NCBI RefSeq assembly: GCF_016653615.1
Contig: NZ_CP067393.1
Coordinates: 744,001-808,000 of the forward strand
Source of the DNA: Entomomonas asaccharolytica
GTDB lineage: Bacteria; Pseudomonadota; Gammaproteobacteria; Pseudomonadales; Pseudomonadaceae
Direction of reading: 5' to 3'
Length of the DNA stretch: 64,000 nucleotides
Each line of letters opens with the position of its first letter. Position 1 is the first letter of the stretch. Positions 17,979-28,040 of this stretch are shown here, piece by piece. Below the pieces are notes generated by a model that was not told the origin of the DNA, made no database searches, and saw only the letters and a program-made list of their open reading frames with translations. The position numbers and the translations under genes were made by a program.

Positions 17979-18163
17979 AACGTACTCAATATAGAAAATC
18001 AGTCCATAGAAATTGCATAACACTACCTGAGTTAATTAAATTACTCAATGATATTGATTAAATAGATTGCAAAATAGTTAATAAAGAATAAAAATGCTAC
18101 AAGTAATACAGTACAATAACTAAAACTTTTTCTAGGATCTTATATTCACTGGGAAGGCCTATT

Positions 18164-18634
18164 ATGCATTGTCCATTTTGTGGTACTCATGATACAAAAG
18201 TGATTGATTCACGTTTAGTGGCTGAGGGAGATCAAGTTAGACGCAGACGTGAATGTATTGAATGTGGTGAACGCTTTACAACGTTTGAAACAGCAGAATT
18301 AGTTATGCCGCGGATAATTAAACAAGATGGAACGCGTCAACCTTTTAATGAGGATAAATTACGCGCGGGTATGCTCAGGGCATTAGAAAAACGACCTGTA
18401 AGCATGGAGTTATTAGAAGAAGCATTAGCAAGAATTAAACATAAGCTTAGGGCATCAGGTGAGCGTGAAATTAGTTCATTGAAAGTTGGAGAGCTGGTCA
18501 TGGAGGAATTAAAGGGGCTAGATGAAGTTGCTTATATTCGCTTTGCTTCTGTATACCGTAGCTTCCAAGATATCAAAGCTTTCCGTGATGAGGTAGAGCG
18601 TCTTTCACAAAATACTGATAAGCATAATGAATAA
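18164..18634 (+). CDS. nrdR: Transcriptional repressor NrdR
   Basis: This 156-residue ATP/dATP-sensing repressor of ribonucleotide reductase genes has an N-terminal zinc ribbon ([13 protein letters not shown] and [12 protein letters not shown], four Cys, residues 1-40) and an ATP-cone (about 49-139, [10 protein letters not shown]). It overlaps the following ribD by 8 bp, an arrangement common in proteobacteria. No NrdR box can be assigned here, since its targets lie elsewhere. Confidence 0.96.
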   Translation: MHCPFCGTHDTKVIDSRLVAEGDQVRRRRECIECGERFTTFETAELVMPRIIKQDGTRQPFNEDKLRAGMLRALEKRPVSMELLEEALARIKHKLRASGEREISSLKVGELVMEELKGLDEVAYIRFASVYRSFQDIKAFRDEVERLSQNTDKHNE

Positions 18635-19733
18635 TCATCAGTTATGGATGAGCAAAGCATTACAGTTAGCTCGTCAAGGTATTTATTCCACTCATCCTAA
18701 TCCGCGTGTTGGTTGTGTTATTGTTGCTGATAATCAACTGGTTGGGCAAGGTTGGCACCAAAAGACAGGGGGGCCACATGCTGAGGTGTTTGCTTTACGA
18801 GAAGCAGCGGAAAAAGCTAAAGGTGCAACAGCTTATGTTACATTAGAGCCTTGTAGTTATTTTGGTAGAACACCACCTTGTGCAGATGCTTTGATAAATG
18901 CAGATATTGGCAAAGTTGTAATTGCTATGCAAGACCCGAATCCACAAGTGGCTGGAAAAGGCATTGCAAAATTACATGCAGCAGGTATCGAAGTCATTTG
19001 TGGTGTATTAGAGCAAGAAGCAGAAACCTTAAATAAAGGTTTTATTAAACGTATGCGTTTCGGTCTACCCTATGTTACGGTTAAGTTAGCGATGAGTTTA
19101 GATGGCCGTACCGCGATGTATAGTGGTGAAAGTCAATGGATTACTGGAGCGGCTGCTCGTAGCGAGGTGCAGCGTTTAAGGGCGCAAAGTAGCGCGATTA
19201 TTACTGGAGCTGATACAGTAATATTTGATAATGCAAAGCTAACAGTGCGAGCAGAAGAATTAGGGTTAAACAACACATTAACAGATTTAGCTTTAAAGAG
19301 AGTTCCCTTAAGAGTGCTTATTGATAGTAAGGGGCGAGTATCTTTTGATAAGGCTTTTTATCAATACCCTTATTCGTTAACAGTATCTAGTTTGCCTAAA
19401 CCAGAACTATTAAAAGATGAGCAATATTGGATGCAGTTACCTTGCAATCAGCAAGGATATATTGATTTACAAGAGTTATTAAAAAAACTGGCTAAAGATT
19501 ATGCAGTAAATGAATTATTAGTTGAGGCAGGTGCAACTTTAGCAGGCGCTTTTACTCAAGCAAAACTGGTGGATGAATATCAAATTTTTATGGCCAGTAA
19601 GCTACTAGGTTCTTCGGCAAGACCATTGTTAGACTTACCTTTGCAATCAATGTCAGAGGCTATATCGCTTGATATTAAGGATATAATAGCGGTAGGCGAT
19701 GATTGGCTAATAAAAGCTTACCCACAGCAATAA
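18627..19733 (+). CDS. ribD: Riboflavin biosynthesis deaminase/reductase RibD
   Basis: This 368-residue bifunctional enzyme carries out the second and third steps of riboflavin synthesis. The N-terminal zinc deaminase has HAEVFAL (about 52) and [16 protein letters not shown] (about 76-91). The C-terminal reductase has [12 protein letters not shown] (about 153) and ITGADT. The gene starts inside the end of nrdR, so translation is probably coupled. The other rib genes, which follow in many genomes, are not here; a convergent truA comes next. Confidence 0.95.
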   Translation: MNNHQLWMSKALQLARQGIYSTHPNPRVGCVIVADNQLVGQGWHQKTGGPHAEVFALREAAEKAKGATAYVTLEPCSYFGRTPPCADALINADIGKVVIAMQDPNPQVAGKGIAKLHAAGIEVICGVLEQEAETLNKGFIKRMRFGLPYVTVKLAMSLDGRTAMYSGESQWITGAAARSEVQRLRAQSSAIITGADTVIFDNAKLTVRAEELGLNNTLTDLALKRVPLRVLIDSKGRVSFDKAFYQYPYSLTVSSLPKPELLKDEQYWMQLPCNQQGYIDLQELLKKLAKDYAVNELLVEAGATLAGAFTQAKLVDEYQIFMASKLLGSSARPLLDLPLQSMSEAISLDIKDIIAVGDDWLIKAYPQQ

Positions 19734-19740
19734 GCTTTTA
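19711..19740. terminator. Hairpin at the ribD/truA convergent junction
   Basis: A perfect 10-bp stem TAAAAGCTTA / TAAGCTTTTA with a 10-nt loop covers the last codons and stop of ribD, with truA ending 5 bp beyond. It has no separate T tract, but the A/T ends of the stem could serve in both directions. Confidence 0.6.
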
Positions 19741-19744
19741 GTAA

Positions 19745-20599
19745 TTAGATTTCCAAACCTGACAAGAAATGCGGTCCTATAAAGCGTTTGGGTATATCAA
19801 ATTCTTCTGGGTATTCAACATTAACTAGATACAATCCGTAAGGTGGGGCAGTGACACCTGCCTTAGTTCTATCTTTGGCTTCTAAGGCTTCTTTTGCCCA
19901 ACTAATATCGCGTTCACCTGCACCAATGGTCATTAGCAGTCCTGCAAAATTGCGCACCATATGATGTAAAAACGCATCTGCACAAACATCTAAAATAATC
20001 AATTTGCCAAATTTTATTACTTTAAAATGATAAATTGTTTTAATAGGTGATTTAGCTTGGCATTGCACTGCGCGAAAGGAGGTGAAGTCATGGGTACCGG
20101 TAAAGTAATTGGCTGCTTGCTGCATTTTATCAATATCTAAAGGACGAAAATTCCATGTAACTTCCTCAGACAGATGAGCAGGGCGTATAGGGTCATTATA
20201 GATAACATAACGATAACGCCTAGCAAATGCTTTATAGCGAGCATGAAAATGCTCTGGTACTACTTTTGCCCATGTTACGCTAATATCTTTCGGAAGATTA
20301 GCAATGGTACCCATAACCCATGCATTCATAGGTCTGCTTACATGTGTATCAAAATGTACTACTTGGCCACTGGCATGTACACAAGCATCTGTACGACCAG
20401 CAACAGAAACAGTAATAGGACTGTTAGCAACTGTGCTTAACGCTAGTTCTAAGGTTTCTTGGATACTGGGTATACCCTCTAATTGGCGTTGAAAACCACG
20501 ATAGCGTGAACCATTATATTCAATACCAAGTGCTATTCTGGAAACGTTTGCGGCAGCCATTTCGGCTGCCGCATTCGAGTTACTACTCTTTTCTGTCAT
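19745..20599 (-). CDS. truA: tRNA pseudouridine(38-40) synthase TruA
   Basis: This 284-residue enzyme makes pseudouridine in the anticodon stem-loop of many tRNAs. The catalytic Asp is in AGRTDACVHASGQVVHF (about 67-83). The start lies 3 bp after the fimV stop, and fimV-truA is the order found in Pseudomonas. The first 17 residues (MTEKSSNSNAAAEMAAAN) form an extra tail before the conserved RIALGIEYNGSRYRGF, and a later ATG start at the tail's second Met is possible. Confidence 0.95.
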   Translation of the reverse strand: MTEKSSNSNAAAEMAAANVSRIALGIEYNGSRYRGFQRQLEGIPSIQETLELALSTVANSPITVSVAGRTDACVHASGQVVHFDTHVSRPMNAWVMGTIANLPKDISVTWAKVVPEHFHARYKAFARRYRYVIYNDPIRPAHLSEEVTWNFRPLDIDKMQQAANYFTGTHDFTSFRAVQCQAKSPIKTIYHFKVIKFGKLIILDVCADAFLHHMVRNFAGLLMTIGAGERDISWAKEALEAKDRTKAGVTAPPYGLYLVNVEYPEEFDIPKRFIGPHFLSGLEI

Positions 20600-20602
20600 G
20601 GT

Positions 20603-23344
20603 TTATTTAAGTGAAGCTAATAACTGTTCTGCTTGTTGTATTTGTTCAGCAGTCCCTTCTTTTAGCACTTCTTCTAAAATATCTTTAGCACCGCTACTAT
20701 CACCCATTTCAATATAAGCATTTGCTAATTCTAGTTTAGTAGATACTTCATCTTCTGGTGGAAGCTCAAAGCCAAGGTCTAACTCAGCAAGTGAAGTTTT
20801 TGTATCAACAGCAGAATCAACTAAGGAGATAGAAGGTTCTTCATCTTTCACAACTTCATTTTCTTGAATAGCAGGAGATTCTATAGGTGCTGTTGAATCA
20901 TCGGTTGTTGAAGATTGATTGTCACCGCCAATAGAGGCTAATAATGATCTAGCTTCAGCTTGTTGACTATCATTACCTTCACGCATGATTTCTTCTAATA
21001 AATCATGGGCACCTTCAGTATCACCCATATCTATATAAGCGTTAACTAATTCTAATTTAGTAGTAACCTGATCCTTTTCAATAATTTCTTCCATCTCATC
21101 AACATTTTCTTCAACTGTTGTTTGAGGTGTATCAGTTATTTCTAAAGGTGGTTCAGAGTCACTGTTAAAACCTAAATCAAATTTAAAATCCTCTTCTTTA
21201 GGTTCTTCTTGTGGTGCTTCTTCTTTTTCAAAGTCAAAAATAGGTGAGTCTGAACTAAAGGTTTCCTCATCTAAATGTGCATCAAATATTGGTTTTTCTT
21301 GCTCTGTAGAGTCTGGAGTTATCTTTTCTAACTCAAAGTTTTCATCTACTTCGCGTGTTGGATCTGGTTCATAAATAACTTCTTGTTCTACTTCAGGCTC
21401 AGCGATATCTTGTGTAATATCAGGTGCTTCTTCTGTAGTAGGGGTAGATAGAGTATCAAAATCAAAACTAATATCTGTTACTTCAGGTTCTTTATTATCT
21501 GATAGTTCCTCTGCGGTAGAAACATCAAAAACAGTTTCTACAGGCGGTTCAATATCAGTGACTGGGGACTCTTCCAAAGTAGTTGGAGAAGAGAAGTTAA
21601 ACTGTGAACCCGCTAGTGTTGGATATTTTTCTTTTAAAGTATCTATCTTATGTTGAGCAAGCGGATCTAATAAGATTAGTTCTTGTTCTTCTGTTTCAAA
21701 ATTAGCTACATCACCTTGTTCTGCATAAACTTCCATTAATTTTAGACGATATTCAGTATTAGTAGGATCTTCTTGTAATGCATTAACTAATAATTCTTTT
21801 GCTTCGTCATAATGGTTGTAAGCTAGATAGATATCAGCTTTATCAACAGTACCCATTCCCTCACCAAGTTGAGAAAGTGGACTATTTAATGGTTGAGTCT
21901 CAGTGCTAGAAATAGCAGGTGTATCAACTTGTTCTGAATCGTTTAAGTCATCATCATCTAATGTTACATTACTTAAATCAACTACAGTAGCATCATCATT
22001 GGCAGCTTTTTTACGACGTAATAATAAGGCAACTATACAGATAAGTAGTAGACCTCCACCGCCAGCCATTAATAGCAGTTGGTTGCCAAGCAGTGATGAA
22101 ATAAAAGATGGTTCTGGTGTTGTATCTTGTGTAACTGGCGTAGGAGCTTTAGGTTGCTGAGCAGGCTGTTGTGCTGCAGCTTGCTCGGCAGCTTTTCTAG
22201 CAGCAGCTTCTTGGGCGGCTTTTTGTGCGGCGGCTTGCTTAGCAGCAGCTTCTTGAGCAGCTTTTTGTGCTGCAGCTTCCTCAGCGGCTTTTTTAGCAGC
22301 GGCTTCCTCCGCAGCCTTTTTAGCTGCATCTTCGTCAACCTTTGTTTCATCAACAACAACTGGTTTAGTAGAAGATTGATCTAACTTTGTTTTAACTTCT
22401 TCTATTTGAGAATCTTTTTGTTTGGAAAGTTCCTCTAAACGACTAATCTCTGCTTGAAGTTGCTCTAACTGAGTACTTAGATCATCATTCTCTTGGCGTG
22501 CATTATCAAGTGCTTGCTTAGAACTTTCTAATTGGGTTTGTAATTGCTCAGCCTGCTTATTATCTACGGTAACTGGTTGTGTAGGGGTGACATCTGTTTT
22601 TGTAGCAGTCACAGCTGTAGGCGATTTAGTTGATTGAAGGAAAGCAGTTGCCTCAGCTACAGAAATTGCATTGATTTCTTTGCTAGTAGGTGCTTTTAAT
22701 GTATAACCTGCTAATAAATGGTTAGCATTACCATTAATAAATGCTTTAGGGTTTTTCTTATAAATGGCTGTAGCGGTTTTGGCTGCTGAACTATTACCTC
22801 TTAACTTGTCAGCAACAGACCAAAGGGTATCACCACGTGCTGTTAAATAAGTGTCACCCTTAATAGTTGGTTGGGAAACTGGTTTTGGTGTAGTTACTGG
22901 GCTACTAGTAACAGGTTTTGCAACAGTAGTGTTAGCATTACCTGAGATAGGCAGATCCATTAATATAGTATATTCTCTGGATATTTTATTGCCTTGCCAA
23001 TTTACATCAAGTAAAAAGTTTAGATAAGGTTCTTTTATTGGTTTAGTAGAGTTAATTTGAATATAGCCTTTACCATTCTCACCAAGAACTGTTTTAAACG
23101 TTAGGTTTGAAAGTTCAGAGGTACGATCAAGACCAGATTTAGCAAAATCATCTGGGCTTGCTAAACTAGGTCTAATATCAGCTGCTCTTAAACCAGCCGC
23201 ATCAGATAGTTCGATTCTGGCATTTAATGGTTGACCATAGGATGATTTCCAAGAAATCTCACCCATATTTAGAGCGTATGCACTTGTTGTAGATAAAGTA
23301 ATGGTAGTAGCAATAGCAGCAACCAACTTATGAACTTTTACCAT
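20603..23344 (-). CDS. fimV: FimV/HubP-type polar inner-membrane protein
   Basis: This large bitopic protein organises the cell pole and type IV pilus function in Pseudomonas. From the ATG at 23344 (preceded by AAGGGA) it has 913 residues. Visible parts are a signal segment ending SAYALNMGEISW, a periplasmic domain, a LysM domain (about 165-220), a coiled coil (about 265-315), an Ala/Lys/Glu repeat tract (about 335-400), one membrane segment (about 423-447) and a long acidic cytoplasmic part. The C-terminal FimV/TPR-like domain is present twice: KLELVNAYIDMGDTEGA near 755 and KLELANAYIEMGDSSGA at the end. The family normally has one. A start 7 codons earlier at 23365 is less likely. Confidence 0.92.
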   Translation of the reverse strand: MVKVHKLVAAIATTITLSTTSAYALNMGEISWKSSYGQPLNARIELSDAAGLRAADIRPSLASPDDFAKSGLDRTSELSNLTFKTVLGENGKGYIQINSTKPIKEPYLNFLLDVNWQGNKISREYTILMDLPISGNANTTVAKPVTSSPVTTPKPVSQPTIKGDTYLTARGDTLWSVADKLRGNSSAAKTATAIYKKNPKAFINGNANHLLAGYTLKAPTSKEINAISVAEATAFLQSTKSPTAVTATKTDVTPTQPVTVDNKQAEQLQTQLESSKQALDNARQENDDLSTQLEQLQAEISRLEELSKQKDSQIEEVKTKLDQSSTKPVVVDETKVDEDAAKKAAEEAAAKKAAEEAAAQKAAQEAAAKQAAAQKAAQEAAARKAAEQAAAQQPAQQPKAPTPVTQDTTPEPSFISSLLGNQLLLMAGGGGLLLICIVALLLRRKKAANDDATVVDLSNVTLDDDDLNDSEQVDTPAISSTETQPLNSPLSQLGEGMGTVDKADIYLAYNHYDEAKELLVNALQEDPTNTEYRLKLMEVYAEQGDVANFETEEQELILLDPLAQHKIDTLKEKYPTLAGSQFNFSSPTTLEESPVTDIEPPVETVFDVSTAEELSDNKEPEVTDISFDFDTLSTPTTEEAPDITQDIAEPEVEQEVIYEPDPTREVDENFELEKITPDSTEQEKPIFDAHLDEETFSSDSPIFDFEKEEAPQEEPKEEDFKFDLGFNSDSEPPLEITDTPQTTVEENVDEMEEIIEKDQVTTKLELVNAYIDMGDTEGAHDLLEEIMREGNDSQQAEARSLLASIGGDNQSSTTDDSTAPIESPAIQENEVVKDEEPSISLVDSAVDTKTSLAELDLGFELPPEDEVSTKLELANAYIEMGDSSGAKDILEEVLKEGTAEQIQQAEQLLASLK

Positions 23345-23752
23345 AGTATAATCCCTTGAAACCAAACTTTTACGAGTTCTTAAAAAAAATTTTTCTAATA
23401 ATACTATATAAATAGTGTTAATACGTAGTATTTCCTCTCATTTTAGTTATTTTAATCACTAAAATTCACTATATAGCACCTAGAAAATGGATTTTTGTTA
23501 ATTAATATTCATCTAAAGTAATAGTATATCAATACATGTAACATAATTTATTCATTTTTGAACATGTAAAGTTAAAACTAATGAAATAAATAATAATCAA
23601 ACAGTGTTTAATAAATCTCTTATAATAACCCATATTATATTGATTTTCTTGATATGTCTTAAGGTTAAGTTAAACATTTGCCCACTATTACCTGTAAAGT
23701 TTACTGGATTGTTTGTTAATAAAATGTTTGAAATTTAGAAGAAAAGTACTTC
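23345..23752. other. Gap between divergent fimV and the AbrB-family gene
   Basis: About 400 AT-rich bases hold the two divergent promoter regions. I could not fix a convincing -35/-10 pair for either gene. Two copies of ACATGTAA lie 28 bp apart (23534-23541 and 23562-23569) and could be a binding site for an unknown regulator. No RNA gene or small coding frame is apparent. Confidence 0.5.
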
Positions 23753-24832
23753 ATGGCTATAAAAAAATTAATGTCAGCCACTCATTTATCAGTAGTGCAA
23801 TGGTTATTTTTTATTGTAATGGCAGGTCTTTCTGGTTGGTTACTAGAAAAAATTGCTGTTCCTGCTGCATTACTGCTTGGTCCTATGCTATGTGCCATAT
23901 TAATGGGGGTAAGTGGTACAAAAATTAGAATGCCTAAAGTATATTTTAAGTTTAGTCAGGGAATCATCGGTTGTTTAATTGGTCATGCTATGACCATGGG
24001 AATCTTAATAGAAATATTGCAAATATGGCATGTAATGCTAGTAGCTACTATTGTTACGTTAATCCTAAGTATATTAGTAGGTATCTTAAGTGTGCGCTAT
24101 GGTGGCTTGCCTGGCTCTACAGCTGCTTGGGGCACTTCACCTGGTGGTGCGGCTACCATGGTAGCTATGGCAGAGGAGTATGGTGCTGATGCGCGTGTAG
24201 TGGCAACCATGCAATATATTCGAGTTATTTGTGTAGTGCTAATGGCAGCATTAGTTGGGCATATATTTGGTGCTACGGTGGGTGGTTATGAAACTATTCA
24301 GCCAGTTGTTATACAATGGGATCAGAGTATAGTAATTAATTTTTTAATTACTATGGTTGTATTAGTAGTAGGTGTCAACTTAGGACGTTATATTCCTGCT
24401 GGCTTTTTATTAGTTCCTATGTTGTTGGGGACTGTATTACAATTAGTAGGTATAGTGGATTTATTGATACCCCACTGGATGATTGCCATTGCTTATGGTG
24501 TTATGGGTGCATATATAGGCTTAGGATTTGATCGTGATACCTTGCGTTATGTTATGTATGCTATGCCTATTATGATTATAGCGTCGTTATTATTAGTTAT
24601 TCTTTGTGGTATTTCTGCCTTAGGGGTCAGTTGGTGGTTAGGGGTAGATTATTTATCTGCTTATCTGGCAACGAGTCCAGGTGGATTGGATTCTTTGTCA
24701 GTAGTCGCTATAGATGTTCATGCCGATGTTGGGTTAGTGATGGCCATGCAAACATTACGGTTATTTGCTGTTATTTTAACAGGGCCAATGCTTGCTAAAT
24801 ATATAGCTCGTTTTGCATTAGTAAAAACTTAA
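23753..24832 (+). CDS. AbrB-family membrane protein
   Basis: This 359-residue inner-membrane protein has about 10 hydrophobic segments and an internal duplication. Each half carries a related motif: GTSPGGAATMVAMAEEYGAD (about 125) and ATSPGGLDSLSVVAIDVHAD (about 305). This is the PF05145 family, variously labelled AbrB-family or putative ammonia monooxygenase. It is unrelated to the Bacillus AbrB DNA-binding regulator, and the transported substrate, if any, is unknown. It precedes prmC by 10 bp, so it may lead the operon. In Pseudomonas the prmC position is usually preceded by hemA-prfA, so the neighbour has changed here. Confidence 0.82.
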   Translation: MAIKKLMSATHLSVVQWLFFIVMAGLSGWLLEKIAVPAALLLGPMLCAILMGVSGTKIRMPKVYFKFSQGIIGCLIGHAMTMGILIEILQIWHVMLVATIVTLILSILVGILSVRYGGLPGSTAAWGTSPGGAATMVAMAEEYGADARVVATMQYIRVICVVLMAALVGHIFGATVGGYETIQPVVIQWDQSIVINFLITMVVLVVGVNLGRYIPAGFLLVPMLLGTVLQLVGIVDLLIPHWMIAIAYGVMGAYIGLGFDRDTLRYVMYAMPIMIIASLLLVILCGISALGVSWWLGVDYLSAYLATSPGGLDSLSVVAIDVHADVGLVMAMQTLRLFAVILTGPMLAKYIARFALVKT

Positions 24833-24842
24833 TAAGCAATTT

Positions 24843-25673
24843 ATGATTAGTATTCAACAGTTATTAAAAGGTAGTCGATTACCAAACTCTCCAACAGAGC
24901 GTTTAGATGTGGAGTTATTATTAGCGGCTGCTTTAAATAAACCAACCAGTTATTTGCATACATGGCCTGAAAAGTTAGTAGATCAACAAACACTTACTTT
25001 ATTTAATGATTATTTGCAAAAAAGGCTACAAGGTGAACCTATTGCCTATATTTTAGGTGAACAAGGGTTTTGGTCTTTAGATTTACAAGTAGGTAAACAG
25101 ACGCTTATTCCTCGGCCAGATACCGAGCTATTGGTAGAAACCTGTTTAAATCATACGCCTAAAGATAAAGTACTGCATATCCTAGACTTAGGCACGGGAA
25201 CAGGCGCTATTGCCTTAGCTATAGCAAGCGAGCGGCCACTAACTCAGGTTGTGGGTGTAGATTTTATTGAAGCGGCCATCCAGTTAGCAGAAAAAAATCT
25301 TGCAAGATTAAAGCTTACTAATGTTGAGTTTATACAAAGTAATTGGTTTAGCCACTTAATAGGTCAACAGTTTAATATTATTGTGAGCAACCCTCCCTAT
25401 ATTGCTAGTGATGACCCTCATTTAGTTGAAGGGGATGTACGATTTGAACCAAAGACAGCATTGATTTCGGGCAAAGATGGTTTAGACGATATACGAAAAA
25501 TTATTCAACAAGCTCCAGACTATTTATTAGAAAATGGCTGGTTATTTTTTGAACATGGTTATCAGCAAGCTAAAACAGTACAAGAGTTATTGGCAGAGCG
25601 TGGCTTTACAAATATCAGTACTTATTATGATTTAGGTGGTAATGAGCGAGTAACTGGAGGGCAGTGGTTATGA
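24843..25673 (+). CDS. prmC: Release-factor glutamine methyltransferase PrmC
   Basis: This 276-residue SAM-dependent enzyme methylates the glutamine of the GGQ motif in peptide-release factors RF1 and RF2. The SAM-binding DLGTGTGAIALAIA lies near 115 and the substrate-binding NPPY near 183. The prfA gene, usually just upstream, is missing from the window. The stop overlaps the moeB start (TGATG), so translation is coupled through prmC-moeB-murI. Confidence 0.95.
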   Translation: MISIQQLLKGSRLPNSPTERLDVELLLAAALNKPTSYLHTWPEKLVDQQTLTLFNDYLQKRLQGEPIAYILGEQGFWSLDLQVGKQTLIPRPDTELLVETCLNHTPKDKVLHILDLGTGTGAIALAIASERPLTQVVGVDFIEAAIQLAEKNLARLKLTNVEFIQSNWFSHLIGQQFNIIVSNPPYIASDDPHLVEGDVRFEPKTALISGKDGLDDIRKIIQQAPDYLLENGWLFFEHGYQQAKTVQELLAERGFTNISTYYDLGGNERVTGGQWL

Positions 25674-26431
25674 TGCTGACAGATGAAGAGTTACTACGCT
25701 ACAGTCGACAAGTTTTATTAGCTGAAGTAGATGTGGCAGGCCAATTAAAATTAAAACAAAGCCGTGTGTTAATCATTGGTATGGGCGGTTTGGGGGCGCC
25801 TGTTGCTTTATATCTGGCAGCAGCAGGTGTAGGTCAGCTAATTTTGGCCGATTTTGACCAAGTAGATCTCACTAATTTACAACGCCAAGTAATTTACAGT
25901 ACAGATCAGCTTAAGCAACAAAAAGTAATTGCTGCTAAACAGCGACTAATGGCATTAAATCCAGCCATTGCTATAGAAACAGTGGTGGAAGCTATTAATG
26001 AAGATAATATTAGTGGTTTATTTGAGCAAGCAGATATTGTTTTAGATTGTACAGATAATTTTTTAATACGGGATTTAATTAATCGTACTAGTGTATTAAA
26101 GAAAAAAGCAGTTATTAGTGGTGCTGCAATTCGTTTGCAAGGGCAAATAACAGCTTTTGATCCCAACCAGAAAACAAGCCCTTGTTACCATTGTCTCTAT
26201 GGTGAAGGAGGGGATGAGCAACTTACCTGTAGTGAAGCAGGTGTGTTAGGTCCTATGGTAGGTGTGATTGGTAGCATGCAAGCGTTAGAAACAATAAAGC
26301 TATTACTCAGTTTTGGTCGTTCATTAGTAGGACGATTAATTATATTTAATGGTTTAAATAGTGAGTTTCGAGAATTAAAAGTGTTGAAAGATCCTGCTTG
26401 TAAAGTATGTGGTGAGCAATATGGCAAATAA
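25673..26431 (+). CDS. moeB: Molybdopterin-synthase adenylyltransferase MoeB (ThiF/E1-like)
   Basis: This E1-like enzyme activates the C-terminus of the sulfur carrier MoaD (or related ThiS) by adenylation. It has about 252 residues. The nucleotide-binding loop GMGGLGAP is near 38, [11 protein letters not shown] near 68, and two zinc-binding CxxC pairs are CYHC (about 170) and CKVC (about 247). The start [13 protein letters not shown] matches family members. The overlapping ATG at 25670 is an alternative, and a GTG at 25664 is less likely. GGAGGG supplies the ribosome site. It overlaps murI by 11 bp. Confidence 0.92.
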   Translation: MLTDEELLRYSRQVLLAEVDVAGQLKLKQSRVLIIGMGGLGAPVALYLAAAGVGQLILADFDQVDLTNLQRQVIYSTDQLKQQKVIAAKQRLMALNPAIAIETVVEAINEDNISGLFEQADIVLDCTDNFLIRDLINRTSVLKKKAVISGAAIRLQGQITAFDPNQKTSPCYHCLYGEGGDEQLTCSEAGVLGPMVGVIGSMQALETIKLLLSFGRSLVGRLIIFNGLNSEFRELKVLKDPACKVCGEQYGK

Positions 26432-27221
26432 TCAAGCCATTGGAGTTTTTGATTCTGGGGTAGGTGGTCTATCTGTATTAACGGCTATTCATCAGCATTT
26501 ACCTAATGAGAGCTTACTCTATTTAGCTGATACCCAATATGTACCTTATGGAGAAAAAGAGGCAGCATTTATTGTAGAGCGTTGTGTAAAAATTACTGAT
26601 TATTTTATTGCTCAGTCAGTAAAAGCAATGGTTATTGCGTGCAATACTGCAACAGCAGCAGCTGCAACTGTATTACGAGAAAAGTATCCTGATTTACCAT
26701 TGATTGCTATGGAACCTGCTGTTAAACCGGCTAGCCAAGCAACTCGCTCTGGAAAAGTGGGTGTATTGGCAACCAGTGGTACTTTAAAAAGTGCCAAGTT
26801 TGCCGCCTTGTTGGATCGTTTTGCTAGTGATGTAACGGTATTTGCTCAGCCTTGTCCTGGCTTAGTGGAACGTATCGAGTTAGGTGATTTAGCGGGAAAT
26901 GAAACGCGTCAGCTATTAAACCAATATTTGCAACCGATGCTAGATAATGGTTGTGATACTATTATTTTAGGCTGTACTCATTATCCTTTTTTACGACCTT
27001 TGTTACTGGAGCTACTTCCTGCTGATATTCAGCTTATTGATACAGGGGAGGCAGTAACACGTCATTTACAAAAGACACTTACCCAATTAGATAAATTAGC
27101 AGATATTTCTAATCAGCCAACGGTTGATTTTAGAACAACAGGTGATCTTGCAGTATTTAATAAAACTTTATCTTGTTTATGGAAAAGCGATGTAACTACA
27201 TCACAACATTTAGAACTATAA
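26421..27221 (+). CDS. murI: Glutamate racemase
   Basis: This enzyme makes D-glutamate for peptidoglycan. From the ATG at 26421 it has 266 residues. [11 protein letters not shown] lies near 10 with the conserved Asp, and the two catalytic cysteines are in ACNTATA (about 74) and GCTHYPF (about 185). The ribosome site GGTGAG lies inside the end of moeB. It is the last gene of the prmC-moeB-murI unit, ended by a strong terminator. Confidence 0.95.
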   Translation: MANNQAIGVFDSGVGGLSVLTAIHQHLPNESLLYLADTQYVPYGEKEAAFIVERCVKITDYFIAQSVKAMVIACNTATAAAATVLREKYPDLPLIAMEPAVKPASQATRSGKVGVLATSGTLKSAKFAALLDRFASDVTVFAQPCPGLVERIELGDLAGNETRQLLNQYLQPMLDNGCDTIILGCTHYPFLRPLLLELLPADIQLIDTGEAVTRHLQKTLTQLDKLADISNQPTVDFRTTGDLAVFNKTLSCLWKSDVTTSQHLEL

Positions 27222-27234
27222 CTAGTAAAGTAAT

Positions 27235-27264
27235 AAAAAAGCCACTACTTACAGTGGCTTTTTT
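27235..27264. terminator. Bidirectional terminator between murI and the DUF4197 gene
   Basis: A stem GCCACT / AGTGGC with a 6-nt loop is flanked by A6 and T6. It serves both convergent genes. Confidence 0.9.
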
Positions 27265-27273
27265 ATTTGCTTA

Positions 27274-27963
27274 TTATTTAATTAATGATTCAAAAATCTT
27301 TTTAGCTGCGCTTGTGGCAACCTCTGTAGGATTATTGCGCAGATGGCTTTCTTGTTCACCAATCACTTTAAACAAACCATCTAATGCTTTATTGGTGACG
27401 TAATTTTCGATTTTTAAATCATCGTCTGCTACACCAAAAGCAGCTGCTTTTTGCAATACATTATCGTATTGTGAGGATAATGAAGACTGCGCAGTAATCG
27501 TTTTTACTTTAGGTAGAAACTTATTGAATAATTGAGTGCGATTCGTTTTTTCAAGATACGCGGTTGCTGATTGATCACCGCCTGTTACAATAGCCTTTGC
27601 ATCAGCAAAAGTCATTTGTTGAATACTATTTAAAAGCATTTGTTGTGCTTCTGGAATAGCTGCCTCAGCCGCAGCATTCATACCATCTTCTAATTGGCTA
27701 AGTTGATCTCCCAAACCGAACATTTTAAGCATTTTAGCAGTTGAACCTAACTTTCCAGGTAGTTCAATTTTAACATCAGGGTTATTGCTAAAGCCGCCTT
27801 GGGTGCCTAGTTCATTAATTGCCGTTTTTGCCGCCTGATTTAACATGCTTTTTAAACCAGTACTTGCTTCGGTTTGGCTAAAAGTAGCTGCATTTGCATT
27901 TAATACAATAGAAATAACAAAAAAGATAAAAGCATAGAAGATGTATTTTTTTACGATAGTCAT
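27274..27963 (-). CDS. DUF4197 exported protein
   Basis: This protein of about 229 residues has a signal peptide ending VLNANA. The mature part is the mainly helical DUF4197 domain (LGDQLSQLEDGMNAAAEAAIPEAQ, TFADAKAIVTGGDQSATAYL, YVTNKALDGLFKVIGEQE). The family is widespread in Gram-negative bacteria as single-copy periplasmic or lipoprotein members without known function. The ATG at 27963 is preferred over the TTG at 27975. It is transcribed alone. Confidence 0.85.
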   Translation of the reverse strand: MTIVKKYIFYAFIFFVISIVLNANAATFSQTEASTGLKSMLNQAAKTAINELGTQGGFSNNPDVKIELPGKLGSTAKMLKMFGLGDQLSQLEDGMNAAAEAAIPEAQQMLLNSIQQMTFADAKAIVTGGDQSATAYLEKTNRTQLFNKFLPKVKTITAQSSLSSQYDNVLQKAAAFGVADDDLKIENYVTNKALDGLFKVIGEQESHLRNNPTEVATSAAKKIFESLIK

Positions 27964-28040
27964 AGCAAAACTCAAAAAGGATAATTACTCATTATTAATA
28001 TAGATAGATAATAACAATAAAAGTTTTATTATGATCTATA

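Noticed and set aside
22150-22340. Repetitive DNA that could look like a CRISPR or tandem repeat array
   Set aside because: The repeats are imperfect, have no unique spacers, and encode the Ala/Lys/Glu-rich tract of FimV.
22127-22384. Ser/Cys/Leu-rich plus-strand frame
   Set aside because: It is the antisense of the FimV repeat tract, with no ribosome site or own promoter.
24843-27221. MoeB as ThiF or HesA of another pathway
   Set aside because: The start, paired CxxC motifs and the prmC-moeB-murI order match Pseudomonas MoeB, although ThiS activation cannot be fully excluded.
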